Source: Mycobacterium spongiae (GTDB lineage Bacteria; Actinomycetota; Actinomycetes; Mycobacteriales; Mycobacteriaceae). From it: a stretch of 64,000 nt of DNA. Where the stretch lies: NCBI RefSeq assembly GCF_018278905.1, contig NZ_CP046600.1, positions 2,108,001-2,172,000 on the forward strand, written 5' to 3'. This document shows positions 20,567 through 29,301 of the stretch, in pieces. Each line of letters starts with the position of its first letter. Position 1 is the stretch's first letter. The position numbers were made by a program, and so were the translations under genes. The notes below the pieces were generated by a model. That model saw nothing but the letters and a program-made list of their open reading frames with translations. It made no database searches and was not told the DNA's origin.

Positions 20567-20582
20567 TCGAACATGTTGGCGA
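20567..20582 (+). promoter_or_regulatory. Degenerate LexA (SOS) box over the REP13E12 start codon
   Basis: Mycobacterial LexA sites are TCGAAC-N4-GTTCGA. Here the left half is perfect (TCGAAC, 20567-20572), the spacer is the ATGT of the start codon, and the right half keeps only CGA (TGGCGA), 9 of 12 positions in all. Several M. tuberculosis 13E12 genes are, as I recall, SOS-controlled from boxes in this location. LexA binding to this copy is doubtful. Confidence 0.4.
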
Positions 20583-21943
20583 GTAGTCGTGAAGAGATCG
20601 CCGAGGTCCTCGACGCGCTCGACGCTGACCTGGATCGCCTCTGCGAGTTGTCGTTTGCTGCGCTGACCACCCCGGAAAGGTTGCGCATCATGGAGCGCCT
20701 AGAACGGGTGGCGCGCCGGCTACCGGTTACTGGGCACACGTTGATCAACCAGATCGCCGAGCAGGCCAGCCCGGCCGAGCTGGGAGACACGCTGCCCCGG
20801 GCGTTGGCCGACCGGCTCCACATCACCCGCAGCCAAGCCAGCCGCCGGGTGGCCGAGGCCGCCGATCTGGGACAGCGCCGCGCCCTGACTGGCCAACCGC
20901 TGCCGCCGCTCTTGACTGCCACGGCCCAAGCCCAGCGCCGCGGTCTCATCGACGCCGGCCACGTGGCGGTCATCCGCGGATTTCTGGGTCGGCTCCCCAA
21001 CGCGGTGGACGGCGGCACCCGCGAGCATGCCGAGGCGCACCTCGCCGAGCTGGCCACCGGGTTTCGTCCCGATGAGCTCGCCAAGCTGGCCCAGCGGCTC
21101 ATGGACTACCTCCACCCGGACGGCGACTACACCGACGAGGACCGAGCCCGCCGGCGCGGGCTCACGTTGGGCAGCCAAGACATCGACGGCATGTCGAAGC
21201 TGGCCGGCTGGCTGACACCCCAAGCCCGGGCCACCCTCGAGGCGGTGCTAGCCAAACTGGCCGCTCCCGGGATGTGCAATCCCGACGACAACGCGCCGTT
21301 GGTCGACGAAACGGCCGGCAGCGACGCGATCAGGCGCGATACCCGCAGCGCCGCTCAACGCAACCATGACGGGCTCAACGCCGCCCTGCGCGGGCTGTTG
21401 GCCTCCGGTGATCTGGGCAAGCACAATGGGCTACCCGCGAGCATCATCGTGTCCACGACGCTGCGAGAACTAGAATCCGGAACCGGTAAGGCACTCACCG
21501 GTGGGGGCAGCCTGCTACCCATGACAGACGTCATCCGCCTGGCCCGTCAGGCGCATCATTACCTGGCGATTTTCGACAAAGGCCAAGCCGTCGGGCTGTA
21601 CCACACGAAACGCCTTGCCTCGCCCGGGCAGCGGATCGTGCTCTACGCCAAGGATCGTGGTTGCTCGTCACCGGGATGCGACGTGCCCGGCTACCTCTGC
21701 GAAGTGCACCATGTCGATGAGTACTCCAGCTGTGGACAAAGCCACATCGGCAACCTGGCGTTCGCCTGCGGCCCGCATCACCGGCTTATCAAACCCGGCG
21801 GCTGGACCACCAGAAAACGCGCCAACGGCGACACCGAGTGGATCCCGCCGCCCCACGTGGATCGCGGCCAACCACGAGTCAACAGGTTCCACCACCCCGA
21901 AAAGCTGTTGCGCGCGGGCCACGGTGATGACGCTGGTCCGTGA
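20573..21943 (+). CDS. REP13E12-family HNH endonuclease-like protein (DUF222)
   Basis: A 456-residue protein of the 13E12 repeat family of mycobacteria. It has an N-terminal helical DUF222 domain (residues 1 to about 330) and a C-terminal HNH nuclease domain (about 360-405) with the CxxxGCxxP and EVHHVDEY motifs and a final CGPHH. The family is multi-copy, often mobile, and includes known phage-integration sites in M. tuberculosis; its biochemical role is not settled. I start at the ATG 20573 because family members begin with the [19 protein letters not shown] block. It ends 3 bases from the convergent dhaA stop and is an insertion relative to the hisS-dhaA adjacency in H37Rv. Reading frame and HNH residues appear intact. 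Confidence 0.9.
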   Translation: MLASSREEIAEVLDALDADLDRLCELSFAALTTPERLRIMERLERVARRLPVTGHTLINQIAEQASPAELGDTLPRALADRLHITRSQASRRVAEAADLGQRRALTGQPLPPLLTATAQAQRRGLIDAGHVAVIRGFLGRLPNAVDGGTREHAEAHLAELATGFRPDELAKLAQRLMDYLHPDGDYTDEDRARRRGLTLGSQDIDGMSKLAGWLTPQARATLEAVLAKLAAPGMCNPDDNAPLVDETAGSDAIRRDTRSAAQRNHDGLNAALRGLLASGDLGKHNGLPASIIVSTTLRELESGTGKALTGGGSLLPMTDVIRLARQAHHYLAIFDKGQAVGLYHTKRLASPGQRIVLYAKDRGCSSPGCDVPGYLCEVHHVDEYSSCGQSHIGNLAFACGPHHRLIKPGGWTTRKRANGDTEWIPPPHVDRGQPRVNRFHHPEKLLRAGHGDDAGP

Positions 21944-21946
21944 CGA

Positions 21947-22837
21947 TCAGGAGCGTAGCCGTCGGACGAATTCGGCTACGGCTGCGCCGATTTCGTGCGG
22001 GCTGTCCTCCTGAATGAAATGCGAACCGGAAACCGTGACTTCGGTCAAATTCGGCCAAGTTCGGGCATAGTCTCGGGCGCGGCCGGTAAGGATCGCGCCC
22101 GGCTCGGCATTCACGAACAACTTCGGCACATCGCTTTCTTCGAGCCAGCTGCGGTACTCGTTGACTACTGCGACCACGTCAGCCGGCTCCCCGTCGATGG
22201 GGATATTCCGTGGCCACGACAAGGTCGGCCGTCGGTCTTCGCCGGCGTTGACGTACGGCTTGCGGTAGTGGTTCATCTCTTCGTCCGACAGCTTGCGGCG
22301 GATCGCTCCGGGCAAGACGCCTTCGACAAAGATGTTCTGGTCCAACACCATCTGCTCGCCCTCAGGGGACCGGAACCCCTGGAACACGGGCCGCACGGGA
22401 GGAGGCCAATCGTCCCACGTCACCGGCATGACGATGCTTTCCATGAATGCGATTCCCTGGACCCGATCGCGATGCTGATTGGCCCAATCGAAGCCCAACC
22501 CTGATCCCCAGTCGTGTAAGACCAACACCACGCGGTCGCCAAGCTCGAGCGCATCCCACAGGGCGAAGAGGTAATCGCGGTGTTCGGCGTAGTGATAGCG
22601 GTCCGGGCCGGAGCCGCTGAGTTTGTCCGAGGCACCCATCCCGATCAGATCGCACGCGACCAGGCGCCCCAGTCCTTCCAGGTGCGGCATGACGTTGCGC
22701 CACAGATACGACGATGTCGGATTGCCATGCTGGAAGACGATGGCGTCGCCGTCGCCTTCGTCGATGTAGGCCATTCGCGCGCCGGCGATCTCGTGGTACT
22801 TCAGTTGCCCGTAAGGCTCGATAGCGATTGTTGTCAT
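21947..22837 (-). CDS. dhaA: Haloalkane dehalogenase
   Basis: A 296-residue alpha/beta-hydrolase that hydrolyses carbon-halogen bonds to alcohols. The nucleophile is Asp109 in HDWGSGLGF, with halide-stabilising Trp110 and Asn39 ([10 protein letters not shown]), catalytic acid Glu133 and catalytic base His273 ([11 protein letters not shown]). This is the LinB/DmbA-type arrangement. All catalytic residues are present. M. tuberculosis Rv2579 is the orthologue. The natural substrate in mycobacteria is unknown. Its start faces the remains of an insertion sequence; in H37Rv it faces the radical SAM gene (Rv2578c) directly, apparently sharing an SOS-controlled region that is now more than 6 kb away. 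Confidence 0.95.
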   Translation of the reverse strand: MTTIAIEPYGQLKYHEIAGARMAYIDEGDGDAIVFQHGNPTSSYLWRNVMPHLEGLGRLVACDLIGMGASDKLSGSGPDRYHYAEHRDYLFALWDALELGDRVVLVLHDWGSGLGFDWANQHRDRVQGIAFMESIVMPVTWDDWPPPVRPVFQGFRSPEGEQMVLDQNIFVEGVLPGAIRRKLSDEEMNHYRKPYVNAGEDRRPTLSWPRNIPIDGEPADVVAVVNEYRSWLEESDVPKLFVNAEPGAILTGRARDYARTWPNLTEVTVSGSHFIQEDSPHEIGAAVAEFVRRLRS

Positions 22838-22904
22838 TCCGCGGCCTCTCCTTGGTGTTGGTATTCGAGTGCGGACCCAGGCCTGACCCTAGGCTGACCC
22901 TATG

Positions 22905-22930
22905 CGTTGCCTCACGTCAAGATGCGCGCG
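22905..22930 (+). repeat. Left terminal inverted repeat of the IS
   Basis: It starts CGTTGCCTCA and ends GATGCGCGCG. The reverse complement of 29185-29209 matches it apart from a few mismatches and a 1-base gap. A related second copy lies just inside at 22941-22966, so the left end carries the motif twice. Confidence 0.7.
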
Positions 22931-23216
22931 AAGGCGGTTTCGTTGCCTCATGTGATTGTGCGCGCCTGGGGATTCGGGCCCGGGTGGCGGGCTGGGACTT
23001 GCTGGTGGTCGTGTTGTGAAGCTGTGCGGTCGGGGCTTGGATCTGGCGCTGGCTGGCTGCGGAGTTGATCAGAGCGTGGGTTCGGGCGAGAGTGGCTATG
23101 CGGTCGACGGGAGCGTCGGGGTGATCGATGGCGCGGCGGAATGGGGTGGCCGTGGTGTCGTATTTCTTGGTCACCTTGGTGCCGTCACGGACCTTGGATA
23201 TCAGCTTCTGCTGGGG
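22917..23216 (-). pseudogene. 3' end of the split DDE transposase
   Basis: Reading leftwards from 23216, the frame gives the conserved tail seen at the end of the right-hand part (the KVTKKYDTT segment) and then continues for about 70 residues (FRRAIDHPDAPVDRIATLAR...) to a stop at 22917. The right-hand part lacks this continuation. On its own this piece has no catalytic residues and no plausible start, so it is a 3' fragment of the same gene rather than a separate small protein. Confidence 0.75.
23150..23216. repeat. 67-bp direct repeat, left copy
   Basis: Identical to 28136-28202 at 66 of 67 positions; the one difference is C at 23193 versus G at 28179. Both copies lie within transposase coding sequence and mark the exact borders of the PE_PGRS block. 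Confidence 0.95.
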
Positions 23217-23353
23217 TCTTCGATCCCTCGCTCGACGCCGCTCTGTTGGCCGACACGTGCGTGCACATGCTGCTCGACCCGCTGGGTGGGCTGCCCGGCT
23301 TTACAGCCGACCTGGTGAACGCAATCGCGCCGCGCTCCACGTCGGATGTCTGA
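23217..23353 (+). pseudogene. Truncated 3' tail of an unknown gene at the block junction
   Basis: Directly after the left 67-bp repeat the plus strand is open for about 45 codons (VFDPSLDAALLADTCVHML..., ending at TGA 23351-23353). It has amphipathic, protein-like composition and no start of its own. It resembles the last helix of TetR-type regulators, but that is a weak impression. It looks like the tail of a gene carried along with the inserted block and cut at the border. Confidence 0.35.
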
Positions 23354-24059
23354 TCCGGAGCCCACGATGGCTAGAGACGTCTGATCTGCTGGTCGTTTCT
23401 GCTAGGCGGGGCCGCCTGGCATTGCCGAGCAAAGGGTTTTTCGGGCTGCGGCGTGTTGGACCTCGGCGAGTCCAGTACTGTCGGAAACTTTCGTTCACGC
23501 CGTGTCGTCGAGTGCGGCACCCCGCGCGCCGGCCGCAGGTGCCGGCGTCGGCGTGAGCGCCGGAATCGGTGCGGTCGGTCATCGCGGCCGGACCGATGAA
23601 CGCATCCTGGTCATGGTCGGGCATATCTGTCCGACAAGGCTCGGATCGATCGTACTAGCCCGAGGGTGTGACCGTGTGTAGCTGAGCGCCTCACGGGTCA
23701 GCGCCGGGCGCGCACTAGCTTTGCCGCGGTCGGATCTTGGGCGCTGGCTTGTTAGACCCGTGCCTCGGCGCGGCGGTCAGTGTCTCGCTATTAGCAAACA
23801 TCTGTACGAGCAACTTGGTCCGGGTAACGCTGCGTATGGTTGTTTGCCAGAAAGCGATTTCAAAACTTCAGTGCGATGTTAACGTTCGCGATATACTCGG
23901 GTGGACGCCTCTTGAGGCGCGTAGAGGGACCAGATTAGCAAAGCAAAACGGTTCGGCGGACCACAGATCAGCTTCGCTTATGACTTCGTCCCCACCGCCT
24001 ACATCGACGGCGCCGCCGGCTATTGCGGGGTTGTGGACAGAGAATGCGAGGTTTGCCAG
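23354..24059. other. Upstream region of the inserted PE_PGRS gene
   Basis: About 700 bases without a convincing gene. Bases around 23775-23960 are noticeably richer in A and T than the surroundings and probably contain the PE_PGRS promoter, but I could not assign boxes. A GAGG at about 24047-24050 may be its ribosome site. Confidence 0.4.
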
Positions 24060-27000
24060 ATGCCTTATATGTTCGTCACACTTGAGGTGTTGGCCGCGGC
24101 GGCCGCTGATGTGCAGGGTATCGGCTCGGCGCTGAGCGCGGCGAATGCGGCCGCGGCGGCACCCACGGCCGGTGTGCTGGCCGCCGCTCGTGATGAGGTG
24201 TCGGCGGCCATTGCGGAGCTGTTTTCTGGGCATGGCCGCGATTATCAGGTGCTTAGCGCCGAGATGGCGGGGTTTCATCAGCGGTTCGTGCAGACGCTGA
24301 CCGGTGCTGGCGGGGCGTATGCGGCCGCTGAGGCGCTCAACGCGTCGGCGCAAAGCATCGAGCAAGACGTGCTCGGGGTGATCAACGCACCTACCGAGGC
24401 GCTGTTCGGGCGCCCACTGATTGGTGATGGGGCGGCTGGGGCGCCGGGGCAAAACGGTGGGGCTGGTGGGTTGTTGTATGGCAATGGTGGGGCTGGCGGT
24501 GCGGGCGATGCGCCCAATCCCAATGGCGGTCGTGGTGGGGATGCCGGGCTGATTGGTAATGGCGGGGTTGGCGGTGCTGGTTTTGGTGCGGGTAGCGGTG
24601 TGGGTGGGGCCGGGGGGAATGGCGGGTGGCTGTTCGGTAACGGTGGGGCTGGTGGTATCGGGGGCATCGGTGCCGCTGGTGGTAACGGCGGCGACGCCGG
24701 ACTGCTGTCACCGTTCGGTACTGGCGGCAACGGTGGGGCCGGTGGTACCGGCGCGGCTGGCGCGGCTGGTGCTGTGCCTGGTGATCCTGGCGCCGATGGT
24801 GGTAGCGGCCTTCCCGGAAAGGCCGGCGGGACAGGGTCGCCCGGCGCTGCTGGTGGTACTGGCGGTGTGGGCGGTAACGGGGGTAGCGGGGGATGGCTGA
24901 CTGGCACTGGGGGTGCCGGGGGCGCCGGTGGGGTCGGAGGGGTTGGCGGTGTGGGCGCGGTTGGTGGTAGTGGCGGTGCCGGCGGTGTCGGTGTTGCCAA
25001 TGCTGCGGGAGTCGGTGGTGTTGGTGGGGTCGGTGGGGGTGGTGGTACCGGCGGCGCTGGTGGTGAAGGGGGGGGTGGCGGCAAGGGTGGAGTTGGTGGT
25101 GCGGGTGGACTGTTCGGGGCGGCCGGGCTCGCCGGTGACGGTGGGGAGGGCGGCCTCGGCGGTCTTGGCGGGGCCGCAGGTGACGGCGGGTCCGGTGGTG
25201 GTGGCGGGACCGGACTGGCCGGCGGTACGGGCGGCGCTGGTGGGGCCGGTGGTGCCCCAGGCGCGGGCGGGACCGGTGGTCAAGGCGGCGCTTCGGGCGG
25301 CGTCGGCGGCAGCGAGGGTGTGTCCGGTGGGGGCGGCGCCATCCCAACCAGCGGCGGTAACGGCGGGGCTGGCGGTGACGGTGGGGATGCTACCGGCACC
25401 GACGTTGCCGGTGTGGGTCTTGCCGGCGGGGTCGGCGGGGCCGGCGGTAACGGTGGGTTGGTCGGCAATGGTGGTGCTGGTGGTGCGGGTGGTGCTGGTG
25501 CGGCTGGCGCGGAGGGTGCCAACGCTGGCGCCTCGGGTGACAGTGGCGGTATGGGTGGTACCGGCGGGGTTGGCGGAGCCGGCGGTGCGGGTGGGACAGG
25601 AGGAGCCGATGCCGGTGACGGCGGCCGGGGCGGGGTCGGAGGTACGGGGGGGATTGGTGGCGCGGGAGGTCAGGGCGCCAGCGGTGCCAATGGCGACGCT
25701 CCCGGTGTGGCCGGCGACAACGGCGGCAACGGCGGCAACGGCGGTGTCGGAGGCGTCGGCGGGGCCGGTGGGGCCGGTGGGGTCTCGCAGGCCGTCGGGT
25801 TCCAGGCTGGCAGTCTAGGCGCTGGCGGGGCCGGCGGTGACGGCGGGACCGGCGGGAGCCCCGGCAATGGCGGTCACGGTGCCCTGGGCCCCACAGGCAC
25901 CGCGAGTGTTACGGCTGGTGTGGGTGGGGCTGGTGGTAGTGGCGGTAACGCCGGTGCGGGCGGCGTTGGTGGGGACGGCGGCACCGGCTCGACCACGGGC
26001 TCATCCGGTGCAGCGGGTGTCAGCGGCAGTACTGGCGGGGCCGGCGGTAAGGGCGGCACCGGCGGCACCGGCGCCGCGTCGGGCATCGGGATTCACGGCG
26101 GCGACGGCGGGGCCGGCGGCCAGGGCGGCGACGGCTTGGTCGGCGGCGACGGCGGTGGCGGCGGCGCGGGGGGTGTGGCGTTGGCCGATGGCGGTAGCGG
26201 CGGTATCGGCGGGGCCGGCGGGGCCGGCGGCGCGGGCAGCAGCTACGGCGCAGGCGGTGACGGCGGCGATGGCGGCGGGGGCGGTCTCGCGGTGGGCACC
26301 GCAGGTAATGGCGGTGGCGGCGGCGCGGGCGGCGGCGGCGGGGTCGGCACCCTCGGCGGTAATGGTGGCGCCGGCGGCCTCGGTGGGACCGGCGGGCTGT
26401 CTGGCGACGGCGGTGCCGGCGGTGAAGGGGGCGGCGGTGGTGACGGCGGCGCAGGTGGAGACGGCGGAGCGGGCGGCTCAGGCGGGGCCGGTGGGCTGTT
26501 CGGGGGCACCGGCGGCGGTAGCGGCGGAGCGGGCGGCGGCGGCGGAGTCGGCGGTGACGGTGGCTTGGCCGGCTTCGGCGGCACGGGTGACGGCGGCGAC
26601 GGCGGTATCGGCGGTGAGGGTGGGATTGGCTCCGGAGGGACCTCGGCCGCCACCAACAGTGGTGCGTCCGGTATGGCCGGCGGCGACGGCGGGTCCGGCG
26701 GTGCTGGCGGAGCCGGCGGCAAAGGCGGAGACAACGGCGGCAACGGCGGTGCCGGTGGTGATGGCGGCAACGGCGGTGCAGCCGGGGACGGAGGCGACGG
26801 CGCCCGAACCTTTGTCAGCAGCGCCACCGGCGGTGCGGGCGGCGCCGGCGGTGCAGCTGGGGACGGAGGCGAGGGCGGGGCCGGCGGCCACGCTCCCAAC
26901 GGTGACGGCGGTAAGGGCGGTGCCGGCGGTGACGCCGGCGCCGCCGGCGACGGTGGCAACGGAGACGAAGGCGGACTCAACGATACCGCCGGCTCCGGCT

Positions 27001-28073
27001 CCGGCCCCGGCGACGGCGGGGCCGGCGGTGCTGGCGGCACTGGTGGCACCGGCGGCACGGGTGGGGCCGGCGGCGACGCCGGCGCCCTAGGCACTGGCGG
27101 TAGCGGCGGTGACGGTGGCAACGCCAGCGACCCGGGTCGCGGTGGTGACGGCGGTGACGGCGGTACCAACGGTAGTTCCGGAACTGGGCTCACCGCCGGT
27201 ACGGGCGGTGCCGGCGGGACCGGCGGTAATGCCGGCGCCAGCGCCGCTGGGGGGGCCGGCGGCACCGGCTCCATCGCGGGCGCATCCGGCACAGCCGGCA
27301 CCACCGTCGCGGGCGGGGCCGGCGGTAATGGCGGCTTCGGCGGTGTGGACCACGGTGCTGGCTTCGCTGGTGTCGGCGGCAGTGGCGGCAATGGCGGCAC
27401 TGGCACCGATAGCGATGGTGGCACTGGCGGCGACGGCGGCCTGGGTGGCATTGCCTTCGGAACCCCTGGTAAGGGCGGTGTTGGCGGTAATGGCGGCAAC
27501 AGCACCAACGGTGATGGTGGCACCGGCGGCAGGGGCGGCCCCGGCGGTTTGGACATCACAGGCAGCGTTGCCGGCGCCAACGGTGGTGATGGCGGCAGCG
27601 GGGGTAACAGCACCAACGGTAAAGGCGGCACGGGCGGTATCGGCGGCGGCGGCGGCACCGCCACTAACGGACTCAACGGCGGCACCGGCGGCACCGGCGG
27701 TACAGGCGGCACTGGGGTCAACGGTGGTGATGGTGGCGTTGGCGGCACCGGCGGTGGCGGGGCCTCCGGTGCTGGCGGCACTGGTGGCGATGGCGGCAAG
27801 GGCGGCGCCGGTGGTGTTGGCGGTGGTGGTACGACGGGCAGCGGCGGCGACGGCGGGGCGGGCGGCGTCGGCGGCCAGGGCGGCACCGGCTCACTCGGCG
27901 GCAGCGGCGGCACCGGCGGTACCGGCGGCACCGGTGGCCCCGGCGACACCAGCGGTGTTGTTGCGCCCGGCGGCGCTGGCGACGCCGGCAAGGCCGGCAG
28001 CCCCCCCACTAACAGGACCGGCGGCGGCGGCGGTCCCGGCGGCGATGGCGGCAATGGCGGCCAGCCGCTGTGA
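24060..28073 (+). CDS. PE_PGRS family protein
   Basis: A 1337-residue protein. Residues 1-94 form a PE domain that begins Met-Pro-Tyr-Met instead of the usual Met-Ser-Phe-Val and has Leu-Glu where most have Pro-Glu; the helices and the YxxxE secretion motif (Tyr87, Glu91) are intact. From about residue 125 to the end it is PGRS: hundreds of Gly-Gly-X/Gly-X-Gly repeats with scattered Asn, Asp, Thr and Ser, no internal stop and no unique C-terminal domain. I start at ATG 24060 because aligning the PE domain places its first Met there; an ATG 27 bases upstream adds nine non-family residues. Likely exported by an ESX system to the cell surface. It lies inside a split IS, so it probably arrived as a unit. 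Repeat number may vary between strains. Confidence 0.92.
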   Translation: MPYMFVTLEVLAAAAADVQGIGSALSAANAAAAAPTAGVLAAARDEVSAAIAELFSGHGRDYQVLSAEMAGFHQRFVQTLTGAGGAYAAAEALNASAQSIEQDVLGVINAPTEALFGRPLIGDGAAGAPGQNGGAGGLLYGNGGAGGAGDAPNPNGGRGGDAGLIGNGGVGGAGFGAGSGVGGAGGNGGWLFGNGGAGGIGGIGAAGGNGGDAGLLSPFGTGGNGGAGGTGAAGAAGAVPGDPGADGGSGLPGKAGGTGSPGAAGGTGGVGGNGGSGGWLTGTGGAGGAGGVGGVGGVGAVGGSGGAGGVGVANAAGVGGVGGVGGGGGTGGAGGEGGGGGKGGVGGAGGLFGAAGLAGDGGEGGLGGLGGAAGDGGSGGGGGTGLAGGTGGAGGAGGAPGAGGTGGQGGASGGVGGSEGVSGGGGAIPTSGGNGGAGGDGGDATGTDVAGVGLAGGVGGAGGNGGLVGNGGAGGAGGAGAAGAEGANAGASGDSGGMGGTGGVGGAGGAGGTGGADAGDGGRGGVGGTGGIGGAGGQGASGANGDAPGVAGDNGGNGGNGGVGGVGGAGGAGGVSQAVGFQAGSLGAGGAGGDGGTGGSPGNGGHGALGPTGTASVTAGVGGAGGSGGNAGAGGVGGDGGTGSTTGSSGAAGVSGSTGGAGGKGGTGGTGAASGIGIHGGDGGAGGQGGDGLVGGDGGGGGAGGVALADGGSGGIGGAGGAGGAGSSYGAGGDGGDGGGGGLAVGTAGNGGGGGAGGGGGVGTLGGNGGAGGLGGTGGLSGDGGAGGEGGGGGDGGAGGDGGAGGSGGAGGLFGGTGGGSGGAGGGGGVGGDGGLAGFGGTGDGGDGGIGGEGGIGSGGTSAATNSGASGMAGGDGGSGGAGGAGGKGGDNGGNGGAGGDGGNGGAAGDGGDGARTFVSSATGGAGGAGGAAGDGGEGGAGGHAPNGDGGKGGAGGDAGAAGDGGNGDEGGLNDTAGSGSGPGDGGAGGAGGTGGTGGTGGAGGDAGALGTGGSGGDGGNASDPGRGGDGGDGGTNGSSGTGLTAGTGGAGGTGGNAGASAAGGAGGTGSIAGASGTAGTTVAGGAGGNGGFGGVDHGAGFAGVGGSGGNGGTGTDSDGGTGGDGGLGGIAFGTPGKGGVGGNGGNSTNGDGGTGGRGGPGGLDITGSVAGANGGDGGSGGNSTNGKGGTGGIGGGGGTATNGLNGGTGGTGGTGGTGVNGGDGGVGGTGGGGASGAGGTGGDGGKGGAGGVGGGGTTGSGGDGGAGGVGGQGGTGSLGGSGGTGGTGGTGGPGDTSGVVAPGGAGDAGKAGSPPTNRTGGGGGPGGDGGNGGQPL

Positions 28074-28135
28074 CGGTGCTCGTGTGGTGCGGCAGCGACG
28101 GCCCGGGAGCTGTTGCGCTAACCCGGCGTCGAGGC

Positions 28136-28202
28136 CCGTGGTGTCGTATTTCTTGGTCACCTTGGTGCCGTCACGGACGTTGGATATCAGCTTCTGCTGG
28201 GG
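28136..28202. repeat. 67-bp direct repeat, right copy
   Basis: Matches 23150-23216 with one substitution. It lies 62 bases after the PE_PGRS stop codon and inside the transposase pseudogene. Confidence 0.95.
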
Positions 28203-29135
28203 GTAGAAGTAGTTGGTCAACTGTGACCGAAGGTGCCAAATCTCGTTGAGTAACAACAGCTCTGCAGCAGTATCGTGGCGGTAATAGCCAACCACAGTGC
28301 GGACCACTGCCCAGTTTTTCTGCTCGACATGGCAGCCGTCGTTCTTATTGGTCGGCCGTGCCCGGGTGAAGGTGATCTTGCGGTTTCTGCACCAGATGAA
28401 CAGATAGGCGTTGATGAACTCAGCTCCGTTGTCCGAGTCCACCCCCCCGGATCGGGAACGGCATCTTCTTCGCGATGCTTTCCGAGGCGCCTAGCACACA
28501 TTTGGCCTCTTTGCCGGGCGCCGAGCGGTTCCGGTCCAGCCAGTGGCGACGTCAGTGACCGTGAGGGTGAACGCAAACGGACCGATGGTGTTTCCGCCGT
28601 CGTGGGAGACCAGATCGATCTCAACAAAGCCCGGCACAACGTCGTCCCTGTCTGCCCAGGTGCGAACCGGGATCTGACTTCTCAGCAGCGACCCGGCTTG
28701 GTGGCGCAACGCCCCTTGATCTGCCGTTTGGCTCGCTCACCTGTTAGGCGACGATCAATGGTGGCCGCCGACACGACACCAACAGTGCTGCAGTGTCATC
28801 ATCGATGGTCAGTTCACCAAAGTGTCGTAAACTGCCACCAGTTTGTTCAGCATCGGCGCCAGCCTCTTGCCAGCCGGCATCCCTAGCACTGTCCAGCACA
28901 CCGTGAGCGCAGCAATGACATCCGGACCGTACTTGGGTGGACGCGGACTTTGTCGGGGCGCGACCACCTTGGGCTGCAACGTCGCCTTCAGGGCCTTGCG
29001 GGCATGGCTACGGTGCCAACCTGTGTTAGCGCATAGCTCGCCCAACATCCTGCTTTTGAATCGCTTATCAGCGACCACGTAGCGGATCGTGGTCATCTCG
29101 GTCACCGCCCTGCGCTCAGCCAACGTCAATCCCAT
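28136..29135 (-). pseudogene. DDE (rve-type) transposase/integrase, 5' and central parts
   Basis: Reading right to left, the N-terminal region (MTTIRYVVADKRFKSRM..., a helix-turn-helix-like part) runs from 29135 to about 28815. The frame is then broken at least twice around 28740-28815. A second open part gives GFVEIDLVSHDGGNTIGPFAF (first catalytic Asp). After another frame change a third part gives DSDNGAEF (second Asp) and the NDGCHVEQKNW segment (probable third Glu). The DDE residues can still be recognised, but at least three frameshifts mean no full transposase can be made. The coding sequence stops matching at 28136, where the PE_PGRS block begins; the missing 3' end is at 22917-23216. 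Confidence 0.8.
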
Positions 29136-29184
29136 CGCCGAGGCCTAGCCACACCCCACTGAGACCTCACGTAGGCATGCCGCA

Positions 29185-29209
29185 CGCGCGCATTTTCAAT
29201 GAGGCAACG
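29185..29209 (-). repeat. Right terminal inverted repeat of the IS
   Basis: Its reverse complement begins CGTTGCCTCATTGAAAATG and ends GCGCGCG, matching the left end at 22905-22930. A weak second copy may follow at about 29228-29245, mirroring the doubled motif at the left end. Confidence 0.65.
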
Positions 29210-29264
29210 AATAGCCGCTTCGCGCGCACAAAAGGCGATTCGACGCGCCCTAGCTCGACCCTAG

Positions 29265-29294
29265 GCTTGACATTGTATCGAACACCAGTTCGAA
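29265..29294 (+). promoter_or_regulatory. SOS-controlled promoter: -35 box and perfect LexA site
   Basis: TCGAAC-ACCA-GTTCGA at 29276-29291 is a perfect match to the mycobacterial LexA box. TTGACA at 29265-29270 is a good -35, so the box lies between -35 and the expected -10, ideal for repression. The radical SAM gene starts 11 bases after the box. DNA damage should release LexA and induce it. Confidence 0.88.
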
Positions 29295-29301
29295 TAGTGG
29301 C

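Larger units (their letters stand above)
22905..29209 (-). mobile_element. Decayed IS element split by a PE_PGRS-carrying block
   Basis: The outer ends are imperfect inverted repeats: 22905-22930 at the left and 29185-29209 at the right (shared CGTTGCCTCA outer part and ATGCGCGCG inner part). Inside are two parts of one DDE transposase pseudogene on the minus strand, 28136-29135 (5' and middle) and 22917-23216 (3' end), which share a 67-bp direct repeat. The parts are separated by a 4.9-kb block containing a full PE_PGRS gene. Removing that block plus one repeat copy leaves 1319 bp, a normal IS length, with the transposase in order. I conclude that one IS was later interrupted; the mechanism is inference. 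Confidence 0.8.

Noticed and set aside
22917..23174. Small separate protein on the minus strand after dhaA
   Set aside because: Its sequence continues the transposase tail found at the end of the right-hand pseudogene part, so it is a fragment and not an independent gene.
26243..28054. A 603-codon proline-rich open frame on the minus strand, and similar long frames on other strands within 24-28 kb
   Set aside because: They are the complement or shifted readings of the PGRS repeats (GGC/GCC codons). There is no start signal and no family sequence; the PE domain fixes the real frame on the plus strand.
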